Source: Saccopteryx bilineata (taxonomy: Eukaryota; Chordata; Mammalia; Chiroptera; Emballonuridae). Taken from it: a stretch of 64,000 nucleotides of DNA. Positions 24,301-37,188 of the stretch are shown piece after piece. The stretch's first letter is position 1, and each line of letters begins with the position of its first letter. The DNA is taken from the NCBI RefSeq assembly GCF_036850765.1, contig NC_089491.1, positions 86,336,740-86,400,739 on the forward strand, written 5' to 3'. The position numbers were made by a program, and so were the translations under genes. Below the pieces are notes generated by a model, which made no database searches, was not told the DNA's origin, and saw nothing but the letters and a program-made list of their open reading frames with translations.

Positions 24301-24413
24301 GTAGATAGATTAGATAGATAGATAATAGATAGACTGATCATGATAGATAGATGATAGATAGACTGATAGATGATAGATAGATAGATGATAGATAAATAGA
24401 TAGATGATAGATT
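24301..24413. repeat. GATA tetranucleotide microsatellite
   Basis: Imperfect (GATA)n with repeated GACTGAT interruptions. It is probably length-variable. Confidence 0.95.
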
Positions 24414-25954
24414 TATATAAATACATACACACTTATGTATGCACATATGTATGGGGAATACCAGATAATTGTCCCAATTTAAGAACTAATTTGATTTCTA
24501 TAAAGAAACACTGGTACAGAAACACTGGTATTATCTTTTGCAAACATATTCCCTTATTAAAGCACTTTTTACAATGGAAAGTAGAGAATACATTTCATAT
24601 TCCACAATAATGCTCTGCTTTGCTTTTTAGAAGCAATCAGAGGAACCATTTATTCAAAATCTATTAAAGAAATTAACTCACCATTGATTAGTTTCTCATA
24701 CAGCACAATGAGTTGGTGGACAAAACAGAGGATTCTGACATCAGATATATGTACAACTCTTCTTTGTCCATGAAAATTCTTGATTCTAGCTTAATTTATT
24801 ATAACCAATGAAATTTATTATGCCTTCCATTTCACTTATATTTGAGATTAAACTTTTAGAATTTATATTTGAAATTATTGAATATTCTTATAGAGCTCTG
24901 ATAGTAATAAAAATTTACCTCAAAATTTGCTGTTGTCAGTATATTACAAACATTAACATTGGTCTATTTTTTTCATATTCAAATTTAAAATGAATTCTCA
25001 CAGATAAGGCAAGTATAATTGAAAATAAATTTAGCCAAAGGAAAGAAATTATGTGACAATATTTATATAGCCTTAAATGTCACCAACATGCATTAAAAAA
25101 CATCTTACATAAAAGTAACTTTCCTTATATCTAGGTGAAATATCTACTCATACTAAATGTTTTTTGATAAGTTTTGACATTTTAAAATGAAACCTAGTTT
25201 AACAAAACCACATTCAAGAAAAATGCTGCCTGATATGGTGACTATATTTTTTTCTTACAAACAGTGATTTTGTCAAATGACATTTTTAGTATATTATGAG
25301 AAATACTCTATATAATAATATGAATTAAATGCATGCAATTTGGAGGTAGAGGACAGGAATAATGAAACAAATAGCATGCTGATATAGCTTTCAAACAAAT
25401 AAAACTGTCGTCTTTAATACTTTAATATTTTATCAAATTTGTTTCCATTCACTATATTTGATCATAACCAGAAATCACTGCTTACAGTCTTCTTTAAAAA
25501 GGAGTCAGAAAAAAAGAATGTCTAAGTCTGTACAGTCACTTATATTCAGGAATATTTTATTGACTCATGATTGCTTTTTAACTCAAAATTCATCTTACAG
25601 GGAAATTATAACAATGCTTAACACTTTTATAATGCCTCTTGCCTCCAAGTAACTCACTTAATTAATTCTAATTAATCTTTATAAATCCCTGTGTGCTGAC
25701 AGATTGAGTCGAACTGGTCCCCAATACTGATGTAATTAATTATGGTCATGTACATATACATTAAAAACAGTTGTATTTCACTCCTTAAATTTGTTTGTAG
25801 CTTCAAAAATAAGGTAAATTGCATCATATTCTCTTGAAGAAAATGAGAACAGATTTGAAAACATATCTGTTGATCCTTAAGGAGAAAATCAAACTTGGGC
25901 TTTGGTTTTCTCATCTGTGTGTGGATTATAGTAGGGAGCTTTTTGCCCAGGATC
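24414..25954. other. Unassigned AT-rich sequence
   Basis: No gene or family recognised. ORFs of 60-80 residues lack domains. Confidence 0.5.
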
Positions 25955-26130
25955 TGAAGGACCCTAGATTCTAGCTTTAGTTTTTTATTACCTACTTGTC
26001 TGACCTTGAAACTTCTTTCTCTTGGCTATAAACTGGTGATAATGTTACCTGCCTGGTTATATTACAGGGATATTTATGGGTTAAAAGTGACAATACAGGT
26101 GAAAACACTTTACTACTTTAGAGCATTTTA
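25955..26130 (+). repeat. MIR SINE relic
   Basis: The order TTCTAGCTTTAG, TACTTGTCTGACCTTGAAACTT, TATAAACTGGTGATAATG, ATTACAGGGATATTTATGGG follows the MIR plus strand. Confidence 0.7.
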
Positions 26131-26722
26131 AAATTTAAATTATAAAACTATGAAATCAAAGGTAACTAATACCATACAAACATATTCCTAAGGACAGCAA
26201 TAGAGACTTTGGGAAGTTACCTTTTAATTCATTAAATCAACTTTTTAAAAAAGGTATTTATTGAGTAACTCCTACCATAGAGAGTGTACTTGGGAAACCC
26301 ATGGAGAAGGGCATGTATATAGTGGGCAGGGTACACATGGTGAATTTGTATAAAATGCACATAGTAATTATGAGCTCATTGGGCCTGGCCTAATCTAGCA
26401 TTATGTTTCTCAATTAGTACATTGAAAAGGGGAAGGATGGGTTATAAGTCCTTCTGAATGAGCCTCAGGGTTACTCTTTATTTCTTTCAGTCTGTATACT
26501 ACATATTTTCTATTGGCTGTACCTTCCGGAGGTACATCTATCTACTTTTGTACATATCCAGAGCTTATCTCCTTCTCATCACATCCACTGAAAACACTGT
26601 GGATAAGCTGTATTGTCTATTCCTATCCCAACAGTTCCTAACTGTTCTTGCTTCCACCCTTGCTACCCTGTAGTATATTCATAATATATAATTTACAATA
26701 TATAATTTGTAATGTCACTTAG
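26131..26722. other. Unassigned sequence
   Basis: Nothing recognised. A 71-residue ORF at 26458-26673 has no known motif. Confidence 0.5.
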
Positions 26723-26910
26723 TTGTAGTTCTCAAACTTCATCATAAATCAGAATTACCTGAAAGCCTTCTTAAAATATAGATTTTGGGGCTTGACTCTC
26801 AAGCTTGTGATTCAGTAAACAGCACCACATAATTTGCACTTCTAGCAAATTCTTGGATGATATGAATGTTAATGATCTGGGACCATCTCTTGAGACTCTG
26901 TGATGTAGAG
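26723..26910 (+). repeat. MER5-like hAT MITE relic
   Basis: TAGTTCTCAAACTTCATCATAAATCAGAATTACC followed by GTGATTCAGTAAAC and TTTGCACTTCTAGCAAATTC is the block order of MER5-type MITEs. Confidence 0.75.
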
Positions 26911-26924
26911 CTTTGTTACTGAAG

Positions 26925-27060
26925 GTATGGTCCACTGACCAACAACATCAGTGTGAATGGGAAGCTTGTCAGAAATGCAGAATTTCAGACTCACTGAAGC
27001 AGAATTTGCATATTAACATGATTCCAAGGTGATTCTTTTATACATGACAGTCAAAGAAAC
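26925..27060 (+). repeat. Second MER5-like hAT relic
   Basis: GGTCCACTGACCAACAACATCAGTG, GCTTGTCAGAAATGCAGAAT, GAAGCAGAATTTGCATATTAAC and AAGGTGATTC suggest another diverged MITE in tandem with the preceding one. Confidence 0.6.
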
Positions 27061-27159
27061 ACAAATGAAGAGTATTCTTTTTTACATTTCAGGTAACATA
27101 ATAGTATTACTTTACTCAAAATGGATTTTTATCTCAATATGGATAAAACTATAAATCCT

Positions 27160-27348
27160 TACCAAGTTTAGAGAGTTCCGCATAATCTAGCCTCTTGTTT
27201 AAACCATCTGACTTTCTCTCCTACACACATCTGCTGATTCTTAGCGCTCCTGCTGCATTGGTCTCCTTGATCTTTCTCGAACATAGATGTGCTCTAATGC
27301 AGGGCATTGGGACTTACTGCTTTCCCAGGCATGAACATTTTTTTGACT
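27160..27348 (+). repeat. L2 LINE relic
   Basis: CATAATCTAGCC, CATCTGACTTTCTCTCC, CTCCTGCTGCATTGGTCTCC and TTTCTCGAACATAG resemble the L2 3' region in plus orientation. Old and partial. Confidence 0.55.
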
Positions 27349-27364
27349 GAATAAATAAAATGTT

Positions 27365-27734
27365 GGCCCTGGCCAGTTGGCTCAGTGGTAACAAGTTGGC
27401 ATGTGAATGTCCTGGGTTTGATTCCTGATCAGAACATATAGGAGAAGCAACTATCAACTTTTCCACCCCTCTACCTCCCCCTTCTTTTTCTTTCTCTCTC
27501 TCTCATCTCCTCCTATATCCATGGCTCAATTGATTCAAGCACACTGGCCCAGGCACTGAGGATAGCTCCATGGAGGCTCTGCCTTGGGTGCTAAAAATAG
27601 CTTGGTTGTGAGTGTGGCCCCAGATGGGCAGAGCATCAGCCCAAGATGGGGTTGCCAGGTGGATCCCTGTCAGGGCGCATGCAGGAATCTCTCTATCTTC
27701 TCTCTTCTCACTTGGAAAAAGAAAAAAAAATTAA
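27365..27734 (+). mobile_element. tRNA-derived bat SINE, moderately diverged
   Basis: The head is GCCCTGGCCAGTTGGCTCAGTGG and the B box is GGTTTGATTCC; part of the tRNA-like D arm is missing. A TSD of 15/16 identity flanks it: GAATAAATAAAATGTT (27349-27364) and GAATAAATAAAATTTT (27735-27750). Confidence 0.92.
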
Positions 27735-28042
27735 GAATAAATAAAATTTTCCAAGTTTTTTTTTCAGGTCTAAATTTTGAATGGGAAATTATGAGATCAT
27801 GTCAGTGCCAAGGTATTGAAAAGAGGGGGAAAACAAGTGAATAGAGTTCAGAATAAGATTCCACAAACAAGGAGAGAAAAATTTTATCCCACAATTTTTC
27901 TTAGGATTTTAGAAAAGAGAGGATTGAGTTGCAATCTCTGGATATAGCAGGTTCTTGAATAACATCTTTTCATTTCAGCTTTGTTTCATTATAATGGCGA
28001 TGAGGTGCTCTAGGAACTTAACTCTTGTTTCTGTTTTTATCT

Positions 28043-28400
28043 TATTGATGTGACATTAGTTAATAAGATTATATAGGTTTCAAATGTACACTTCTATGAT
28101 ACATGATCTGTAATTGCATTGTGTGCCCACCACCCAGAGTAAAATCTTCTTCTGACACCATATATTCGGCTCCTTTTATCCCCACTTGACTTCCCCTTCC
28201 TTCTGGTTACCATCACCCTATTATCTGTGTCTGTGAGTTTCAGTTTTATAGTCCACATGTGAATAAAATCCTATGGTTATTAGCTTTTTATGATTTATTT
28301 TGCTTAACATAATATTCTCAAAGTTTATTCATGTATTCACAATGGCAGTATTTCATCTTTTCTTATGACTTGGCTCTCGTTTATATTAATTAATTTGTGG
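28043..28400 (-). repeat. Old L1 3'-end fragment
   Basis: The plus strand reads GGTTTCAAATGTACACTTCTATGATACATGATC, then GTGTGCCCACCACCCAGAGT, both typical of the antisense 3' UTR of ancient L1 (L1MA/L1MB type). It continues into L1 tail sequence to about 28400. Confidence 0.75.
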
Positions 28401-28693
28401 TAAAATTGGCTTCATTATATACATCATTCAACTGACAGCTGAGAGAAGGGATGGAGGACGGGGGTGAGTGAAAAAAGAAAAAAAATGTCATTTTTCTTGA
28501 AGTCGAAGAATCTATTGATGATGTTAAGTGAGAACGTACTGTAGATCTTATTATAAGACATTTTCTCTGGTCTCATACTATAGGGTAGGATGACATACCA
28601 AAATAATGGAAATTTACTAATGTGATAACGCTCTGCTTAAGTAAATTCATATCAAAGGGCCTAACTGTGATGAGTTTGAGCTAAAGAATCTTT

Positions 28694-28914
28694 GTTTCTT
28701 TTTTTTTTTTTTTTGTATTTATTCATTTTAGAGAGGAGAGAATGAAAGAGAGAGAGAGAGAAAGAAAGAAAAAGAGAGAGAGAGAGAGATTGGGGGGAGG
28801 AGCAGGAAGCATTAACTCCCATATGTACATTGACCAGGGAAGCCCAGGGTTTTGAACCGGCAACCTCAGTGTTCTAGGTCAACACTTTATCCACTGCACT
28901 ACCACAGGTCAGGC
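28694..28914 (-). mobile_element. tRNA-derived SINE of a third type, antisense
   Basis: A poly-T end, a long GA-rich stretch (28730-28795), AACTCCCATATGTAC, CAGGGTTTTGAACCGG (B-box complement) and ATCCACTGCACTACCACAGGTCAGGC mark it. The head complement GCCTGACCTGTGGT differs from the common SINE. A TSD beginning TGAGCTAAA occurs at about 28677 and 28915. Confidence 0.88.
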
Positions 28915-28929
28915 TGAGCTAAAAAATTT

Positions 28930-31079
28930 TTAATGAATGGTGATAACATACATTAATGTGTAGAGTTAAGAGGTAACCAGTGAAAGGATACAAGGATAGA
29001 TGTTGGAATTATTTTTATTTAATGTCTTTGTTAATGGTAGAAGGAACAGTGAGAAGCTTATTAACTAAATTCACTGGTTTATTAAATTGGAAGATGCCAA
29101 TAACACCAAGGAGGAGAAGAAAACACTGCAGAAGGCCTTAGAGAAGTCAGACAGAGTGGAGAGACTTCAGTAACAATTCCATCTGTAAGTAAAGAAATTC
29201 AGATTTAAATATTTAAGACATATTTAAACAGTTATCTATTATGTTAAAATTCCTTTGATGATGTTAGGATTGATAATGTTGAGAAGATTAATTTATTATG
29301 GCTCACTTCTGACTCTTCTGCATCAAGAGTGACTCAACCATTGTTGTATAGGCAATAACCCATCACAAAGGGCCTGAGTGTAGCAAAAGGAATATCTTAT
29401 TATTAAATTAAAATTAGACTTGTGTTTAAATGTGTCTAGTGGTATTAAATGGGGTGGCCCATGTGAAGAAGCATAGAGTACCCTGAGAGAGAATTCTTTC
29501 TATGGAAAGAGACTGAGGGAAATTTGGACAATGGGTCAGAATTGGAGGGAGAGGTGTTTTCTGTGCTCAGTTCTTCAGTGCCATTGTACTATAGCCCAGC
29601 CCCCATGGTCTCATTTCTGAATCCCAGAGTGAATATTAGGTTGAACCATATTTAATTTGTCATAGGTGGTCAGATGTTGATAATTATCTATGTTTCAACA
29701 AATGAGCTGTTTAGTATAAGAATCTCTAAATCCTAAGTTACCAGGTTCTCTGCTTCCTTAGGTGTGGACATCTGTACTCGGAGGCTACCCTGCCAGCTTC
29801 AGTGTGTACTGAATACCAGATTAGGAGCTTTTGGTAGGCAGCATCACAACACTTAGTATTTTTATTGAGTGTTTCCAATAGAAATGGAACTTCTAGTAAA
29901 AGTTAAGCAGCTAGAGGGAGAGAGAATGAAAATGAATTTCAGTAAGTACCCCAGAAGACTCATATATAGATGAGAAAGACTTAAGTTTTCTCAAAGTATT
30001 TGGGAGTTTCCACAGAGAAGACATTTGAGATCTGAAATGCTATTTTTCAGTTCTTAGTTTTATGTCTACATTTTTGCTGTTGTCAGGCTGTTGTGACACT
30101 TACTGGTATGTGCCTTATGTACACTTATATACTTAGTGTAGCAGGGACAAAAGCTGGGCAGAAATATGATCAAACAACTTTAGAAATTCGGTAATTTATC
30201 TCAAGACTGTAATTGCTCCAATTCTCTTGTCCACTCTCCTACATAATGTATCTATGTCAGCATATGACACTCTCTGAGGTTAAGTCAGCCTCTTTGGAGA
30301 GTTTAGAATGAAGGTAGAACCATGGTGTTGTTGTTATTGGTGTTACCATGTATCCATGTGGGAGAGTTTAGGAAAATACATTGTCCTCCCTCTACCACCT
30401 CCACAAATATACTGCTCAGAAAACCAAGTGTTCTCTATCTGGAGAGCCAGTAAAATATGCAGATTCCTAGCATTCTGCAGCCTTAGGTGCAATAAAGCAA
30501 AAGGGAAATGTATGGAGATATGCATGCAGACCAGCCTTCCATGTAGAGCATTCCTCTTTTGGACCATTCAAAAACATTAGTAAACATACTGTGTTGTTCT
30601 GATTCTCAACTGCCTTAGGTATAAAATGACAATAGCTCCAGAGGCTCCTGATTGCTTTATTTCTTAATGTAATATTTTATTATACTACTGCATGTATATA
30701 ATATATATTATACTACATATACTTCTAGTGAATTACCAGGTGTTGTCTATGTATTTCATTTTACTAGACAGCATTTTGTAACAAATAATAAAAATATCAA
30801 CAAGTACAAATTAATAATAATCATAACAATAATAACTAGTTACCATTTAATGATAACGAATGGCTACTCTGTACCAAACATAATGCTCAGGGTTTTTCAT
30901 CAATTATCTGATTGTTTGTCTGTTATTTTTTACATTTTTCTCTTTTTGTGAATTATCTGATTTTAATTTTCAAATATGATTAATGTTCTTTTAGTGCCCA
31001 TAATAAAGCATAGAATACAGGGCTGGAGGGCTAGAATTAGATCTCTGGAATTAGAGGCCAGGCAGGTTAACACTGGATT
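28930..31079. other. Unassigned sequence
   Basis: No gene recognised. A possible antisense MIR fragment lies near 30850-30960. ORFs at 30308-30580 and its complement overlap and have no domains. Confidence 0.4.
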
Positions 31080-31300
31080 TAGGCAGACAGTAGAGGAACT
31101 ACAGAGCTGGAAAGCAGTCGGTCATTCCTGATTATTAGATTCTCACAATGGCGGACCAACCAACAGGCAGGAGCAAAGCTCTTCTCGCAGTGGCAGGCGA
31201 GTGATCAGGAAAGTGGCCTCTCACAGTGATGGGCAAGCCATCCACCTCTTGTGGTGGCAGGTCAGCAACCTACCCTGAAGCAAGGCACCCTTACATGGAC
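31080..31300. repeat. Unidentified sequence with degenerate internal repeats
   Basis: Four loosely similar blocks beginning TCTCACAATGGCGG, TCTCGCAGTGGCAGG, TCTCACAGTGATGGG and TCTTGTGGTGGCAGG lie between 31140 and 31275, at spacings of roughly 30-40 bp. It is unusually CpG-bearing for this region. I cannot place it in a family; an LTR-element fragment is possible. Confidence 0.4.
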
Positions 31301-31663
31301 TATACACACATGGCTCTGTCACATGTTTACACACTAATTATGCAAAGCCTAACACAGCTCTTTTCTCAACCATGTCGTTTGAAGTTTTATTTCCACTATC
31401 AGAGATTGCACACAGTGACTTCTTCTGCTGTGGATAAATGTTTTTCAGTATTCTTTTTTTAATTAATAGAAGATGCAGTGAAATGGAAATAAAGAAAACA
31501 TAAATATACTGAACAAGTCATGTGATTTTTTTTTAAAAAAGAAACATAATTTTTGGGCAATATGGTAAGAGGGCTTTCTTTCTCACACAACCAGGAAAGT
31601 GCTATCAACACAATCCATTTTATCTATTTTATACAACCAGAAAGACAGTAGATGAACTTTATC
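31301..31663. other. Unassigned sequence
   Basis: Nothing recognised. Confidence 0.5.
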
Positions 31664-31678
31664 AAGATCCTTATTGCA

Positions 31679-31902
31679 GCCCTGGCCGGCTTGCTCAGTG
31701 GATAGAGCATCGGCCAGGAGTATGGACATCCAGGGTTCAATCCCCAGTCAGGGCGCAGAAGAGAAATGACCATTTGCATATCTTTTCCTCCCTCTCCCCC
31801 TTCTCTCGCTCTTACCCTCTTGTGACTCAATTGGTTCCAGCATCAGTCTGGACGCTGAGGATAGCATACCTGATTATCTCCCATCTTCTCATTTAAAATA
31901 AA
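31679..31902 (+). mobile_element. Short tRNA-derived bat SINE lacking much of the 3' body
   Basis: The head GCCCTGGCCGGCTTGCTCAG and B box GGTTCAATCCC lead through a CT stretch to TGACTCAATTGGTTCCAGC and a short tail. The block with the CTCF-like motif is absent. TSD AAGATCCTTATTGC (31664-31677) and AAGATCCTCATTGC (31903-31916) bounds it, so the short form inserted as such or was deleted internally later. Confidence 0.9.
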
Positions 31903-31918
31903 AAGATCCTCATTGCCA

Positions 31919-33096
31919 CCCTAACTGGAAACATGTCTAAAAAGGCTAATTTCAGTACTAAACTCCCTGGCTTTGAATCATGTCTAAGTTTATGATGAGT
32001 GCCTAAAGAAGCATGCTGGATTAAACTTTTTTTTTTATTATTCTTATAGAACACCAAAACATAGTGTAGGGACCATTGATTTTTGTACAAGTGTGCTCTC
32101 TTTAGTATTTCAGAAACTTATTCACACAAAGTAATTGGTAGTTCTAGGCTCCTAAGTCTCACAGCTGCCAAGGTTTCTTAATCTGGAGTATAAAGTCAAC
32201 CATCCTTAGTAAGTGATTTATAGCAGGGTCAAAAGAGCTAGTGCACACCTGCAGAGTGGAGTAAATGCACTATATTGAGCAGCTGAGGGCATTTCTTGAA
32301 ATATTTCGTTTTAAGTAAAAATACAAGGCATTTTTTTCTTAAAACATATTGTCAGGGAAAGAAAATCCATATGGTATTGATTTACTTAAATGTTTTAAAA
32401 ATTAGATATTGGGAAAGCCTTTAATATTTGTATTTTTCTTAGAGAACATTTTATTTCACCTAGAATAAAAAGAAAAAAAAACCCTAAAAATTCATGTTTA
32501 TTTCTAAATTTAAAGTCACATTTGACACAGGTTTTAAAAACTAACCAAATAAAAATAAGTCTGTGATTTTAAAGCATAAAGTAGGGGAGGTAGGCAAGCT
32601 GCTTCCTGGGAGGACTTCCTGAACCCTCAGTCCAAACGGAGCAGCAAACAAGTAAGCAGAGTCCTCCAGTAGCAGCACCAAATGGAAGTTCCGTGCATAA
32701 CTACAGAATTTATAGCTTCAGCGTTACAGGACTGGATATCAATTCCTGGTTTCTTTCTCCTTCACTCTACAAGAGAAAAGATCACTGTTGAAAGGGATAA
32801 TGAATTGTGAGGGCTTTAATTGCTCTTCTTCCTGGTTTAGAATACTTCAAAGTGAACAGTATGTAGGTTGTACTATGTAACCTGTTAATCCATATTTGTT
32901 AGTAAACAGATAGGTGAAGGAGAAATAACCATCTTCTAGAGTTGTTTTTAAATAGCATCTTTACTCTGTATACACAGACTAAAGTGTTACCTAGTTTACC
33001 AGTTTTAAGTAATTTCTGATACAAAACAATTTACACTTAAGTTTCACAATATAGGACTGTGTGAAGAATGATATGAAAGCTACTATAAAGGAATTT
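31919..33096. other. Unassigned sequence
   Basis: Nothing recognised. Confidence 0.5.
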
Positions 33097-33176
33097 TTTC
33101 TTTCTTTTCTTTCTCTCTCCCTCTGTCTCTCTCTTTTCTCTACTCTCTTCCTCCCCCATCCCTCCTTTCCTTCTAT
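33097..33176. repeat. Polypyrimidine CT-rich tract
   Basis: About 80 bases almost entirely of C and T on the plus strand. Confidence 0.9.
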
Positions 33177-33864
33177 CATCACTATGTACATATACAATAG
33201 ATACACATCTACTTAATTAGATGTCTTTATTTGTTTTAGTAACTATTTAGGGATTTGTTAAATCTCAGTTAGATGTGTTTTTGAGAATATAGAAATGCTG
33301 ATTTCACTTCCTGTTCTTGACCCTTTTCCTCAAAACTTCTTTCTACTCAAAAACTGGTTATCATATGCGATGTTGCACTACAGATAGATAAATAGATATA
33401 ACTTGCTGAACCAGCAAGAGTTAAATTATTGATGGGAATGAATAGAATGACATCAACAAAAGTCTATTGGTAGACAGTAAGTAAATTATTTTTAATTAAT
33501 AGTGCTCGCATTTATATCTTTAAAATAATTTAGATCTTTATTATGTACTTTGAACAGTTCGATTTTCCAAATAATTGAATAAACTGAAATCACTCATTTT
33601 CCCTTTCAGCTTACAATTTTGAGAGTAGATCAAATACCTATTTTTAAAATATCTACTCAAGGAGTCAAATATTATGGAAAGAATATTGGGTGTTCTGAGA
33701 ATCTCAACTGATAATTGTTGACTAACAAAGCACAAGAGAACACTTTTTGAAAAGTTTTTTTTAATTTTTATAAATATTATTATGCTTTTACTTCTATTGT
33801 ATTTGTTTCTAAATACATATAATATAAATATCAATGAGATATAAAACAGGGAGTGGAAGTGAGA
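33177..33864. other. Unassigned sequence
   Basis: Nothing recognised. A 115-residue minus-strand ORF at 33888-33541 is AT-rich and lacks recognisable motifs. Confidence 0.5.
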
Positions 33865-34060
33865 ATATAATTGACATTTATCGAGCATCAGGCCTGTGTT
33901 AGATGCTTTACATACTCTAAATTATTTTAATTGTCATGAACACCTTAGGGATCAATATTTCCATGCTATATTTGAAGACAGGATATACAGATAAAGAAAC
34001 TTAACCATTATTTGTAAATGTTGTCAGATCTCTAGTATGAACCTAGATATACTTTGCTCT
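33865..34060 (-). repeat. MIR SINE relic
   Basis: The plus strand reads GAGCATCAGGCCTGTGTTAGATGCTTTACA, later ACAGATAAAGAAACTTAACC, as in antisense MIR. Confidence 0.7.
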
Positions 34061-34595
34061 AAATAGTCCATTTCAATATTTTTTTTGCTAAAGGGAAAAA
34101 CAAAAACAAAATAGAAAGTGAGAAAAAAGTAGTAGATAATTTTTATAGATACACAAACATACACTTTGTAAAAAATGAGTAACCTATATCTCAAGGGAAA
34201 GAATAATTTAGTTATATGTTTAATTTGCCTTTGTATATGTGAAGACAACATAACCAGTAAAATCTGAAAAAAAATATATAACCTTATACAAAGTAATCAT
34301 CTATTATCAGTTATTATTCCTGTATATTCTCAAACAAATCTATTATTTTTCTACTTGAAACGTGCTTATCATTTAAAAAAATGCTTTATCAGTTATGAAC
34401 TTCTGATTTTTATATTCTAAGTAACAAAAACATAAATGTTTTTCCTTTCCTGTGATCCCAAATATAATATATTAGGAAGAGAAAATTTAGTAATATATGA
34501 AAACAAATGTATCTAAGTGCATATACAAATATAATCAATTAATATGTCATAGAATTTTATTGTTTGCTTTTAATACTTTATCTAGGCACAAGTTT
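34061..34595. other. Unassigned AT-rich sequence
   Basis: Nothing recognised. Confidence 0.5.
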
Positions 34596-34606
34596 TACAA
34601 TGAATT

Positions 34607-34614
34607 ATTTATTT

Positions 34615-34645
<31 letters not shown>

Positions 34646-35015
34646 TTTTTTTTTGTATTTTTCCGAAGCCAGAAACAGGGAGGCAGTCAGACAGACTCCC
34701 ATATGTGCCCGACTGGGATCCACCCAGCACGCCCACCAGGGGGCGATGCTCTGCCCATCTTGGGGCGTCGCTCTATCGCAATCAGAGCCATTCTAGTGCC
34801 TGAGACAGAAGCCACAGAGCCATCCTCAGTGCCCGGGCCAACTTTGCTCCAATGGAGCCTCGGCTGTGGGAGGGGAAGAGAGAGACAGAAAGGAAGGAGG
34901 GGGGATGGGTGGAGAAGCAGACGGGCGCTTCTCCTGTGTGCCCTGGCCGAGAATTGAACCCGGGACTCCCGCACACCAGGCCGACACTCTACCACTGAGC
35001 CAACCGGCCAGGGCC
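34607..35015 (-). mobile_element. tRNA-derived bat SINE with TTA-repeat tail
   Basis: An antisense full-length copy. Its tail on the plus strand includes (TTA)n at 34619-34644, then TTTTT. The head complement ends GGCCAGGGCC. A TSD TACAATGAATT / TACAATAAATT lies at 34596-34606 and 35016-35026. It carries CCCACCAGGGGGCGATG, a CTCF-like block, near 34731-34747. Confidence 0.93.
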
Positions 35016-36791
35016 TACAATAAATTTTTATGGGAAAATTTTAACAGTTTCTAAGGTAAGTAAAACAATTATCATATTAATATTCACATCATTTGAAGTC
35101 CAAATTTATATCCAAAATTAATCTAAGGTTTCTAGACTAAATATCAATTTGTTGTTAATTTTTAAAATTGGGTTGTTTCTTTTTTGTTGCAGAGTTGTGA
35201 AAAGTCTTCAGATACTCTGGATATAAGCCTTTTATCAGATATTACAAATATTTTCAACCTGTCTGTGTCTTGTCTTTTTACTTTTTTTAATAGTGTCCTT
35301 GAAAGAGAATAAATTATTAAATTTTCTGAAGTTTAGTTTATAATTTTTAATGGGGCATAGTTTAGGAGTCATATTTACAGTCTTATTACCAACTCAAGAT
35401 CACAAAGATTTTCTCCTAGGTTCTAGATATTTAAAAATTTAGATTTTATATATTAGATTATGAACAATTTTGTGGTACTTTTTCTGTATTATGTGATTTA
35501 TAGATCAAAGCTAGAATTTTACATCTAGTTGTTCCTGTGGCATTTATTGAAGAAATAAACATTTCAACACTTTGTACTTTACACTTTGGCTAAAATCAAT
35601 TGACCATATACATGTGTTTATTTCTAGATTCTAATGTTCCATTGGTCTATTTCTTTGTCTTGATGCCAACCATATTATCTTGACCTTCATAGCTTTTAAA
35701 TAAATCTGGAAATCAATCAGTGTAAGTTCTGTTTTCAAAGTTGTTTTGATTGTTCTAAACCTTTTGGATTTTCATATAAATTTTTCAAAGTTGTTATGAT
35801 TGTTCTAGATTTTTTTTATTTTCAAATATAGTTTATAATAAGCTTGTCAATTTCTACAAAAATTACTGGTATTTTGATTGATATTGTATTAAAGCTCTAA
35901 TGAGAATTGACATGTAAACAGAACTAAGTCTTCCAATGCATGAATGCATTTATTTGAACCTTTAAAGTTTTTCTAAGCAATAACTTGTAATTTTCAGATT
36001 TTAAACATTTCTAAATATTTTATATTTGTATACTATTGCAAAAGGTAAAAATGATCACTTTCAGTTGTTCATTGCTAGGTAACAGAACTCTAATTGACTT
36101 TGTAATATTTATTGATTAGTTCTAAGGGTTTGTTTTTTTTGTTTTGTTTTTTTTGTAGATTCCATTGGATTTTATACATAGGTAGTCATGTTGTCTCTGA
36201 ATAAAAATAGTACTAATTCTTTTCTTGCAACTTGAATGCTTTTTGTTTTCTTACCTTCTTGCATTGGCTAATATGTTCATTATGACATTGCATAGGGGAC
36301 ATCCTTGTTTTATTCCCAATTTTAAAGGGAAAGCAATTCAGTTTTCTTCATTAAGCACAATGTCAGATCTGTAATTTGATAATTGTCTAACACCTGTTTC
36401 TGGAAAAATCTTTTCATTAGTAACAGATGTTAGATAATGTCATCTATTTTTATACATCCATTGAGGATATTATATGGTTTTTCTTTTATAGTTTAATGTG
36501 ATAAATTGCAAGTTATATATTCTTGGGGTTTTTTGCTAAATTTTATTTAGTATATTTGCATTTTTGTTTATAAATATTGGTCTATAATTTACTTTTAATA
36601 TTTTTGTCTGCTTTTGGTGTCAGCATATATTTTGTCTCATAAAATTTGTTGAGAATTATTCCATTCCCCAGTTTTTAAAAGGAGTTTGTATTGATTTTAT
36701 TTTAATTTTTCTTAAACATTAGCTAGAAGTTATACTGAAGCCATTTAGGCTTAAAATATTCTTTGTGAGGTTTTATGTATAAATTCAAAAA

Positions 36792-36964
36792 AAATTTTTA
36801 TCAACATTTTTTTTATATTTTATTTATTCATTTTAGAGATAGAGAGAGAGAAGGTGAGGGAGAGGAGCAGAAAGCATGAACTCCCATATGTACCCAGGGT
36901 TTTGAACTGGTGACCTCAGCATTCTAGGTCGACGATTTATCCATTGCACCACCACAGGTCAGGC
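36792..36964 (-). mobile_element. tRNA-derived SINE of the third type, antisense
   Basis: Same family as 28694: GA-rich stretch, AACTCCCATATGTAC, CAGGGTTTTGAACTGG, ACCACCACAGGTCAGGC. A likely TSD TAAATTCAAAAA lies at about 36780-36791 and 36965-36976. Confidence 0.85.
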
Positions 36965-37188
36965 CTAAATTCAAAAATTTGAAACAGATACAAGATTATT
37001 GTGTTAATCTATTTCTTCTTGAGAAAGCTTTGGTAGGTTTCATATTTCAGTTATTTTGTTCATTTAATCTATGGTGTTAAAATTCTTGGCATAAAGTTTT
37101 TCATAATATTTTTTATTATCTTTTCAATATCTATAAAATCTCCAGTGCTGTCTCTTTTATCATTACTTGCATTTAAAATTGTTGTCTT

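Noticed and set aside
33541..33888. 115-residue minus-strand ORF
   Set aside because: AT-rich, low-complexity composition, no motif, no splice or promoter context, and partly overlaps a MIR relic.
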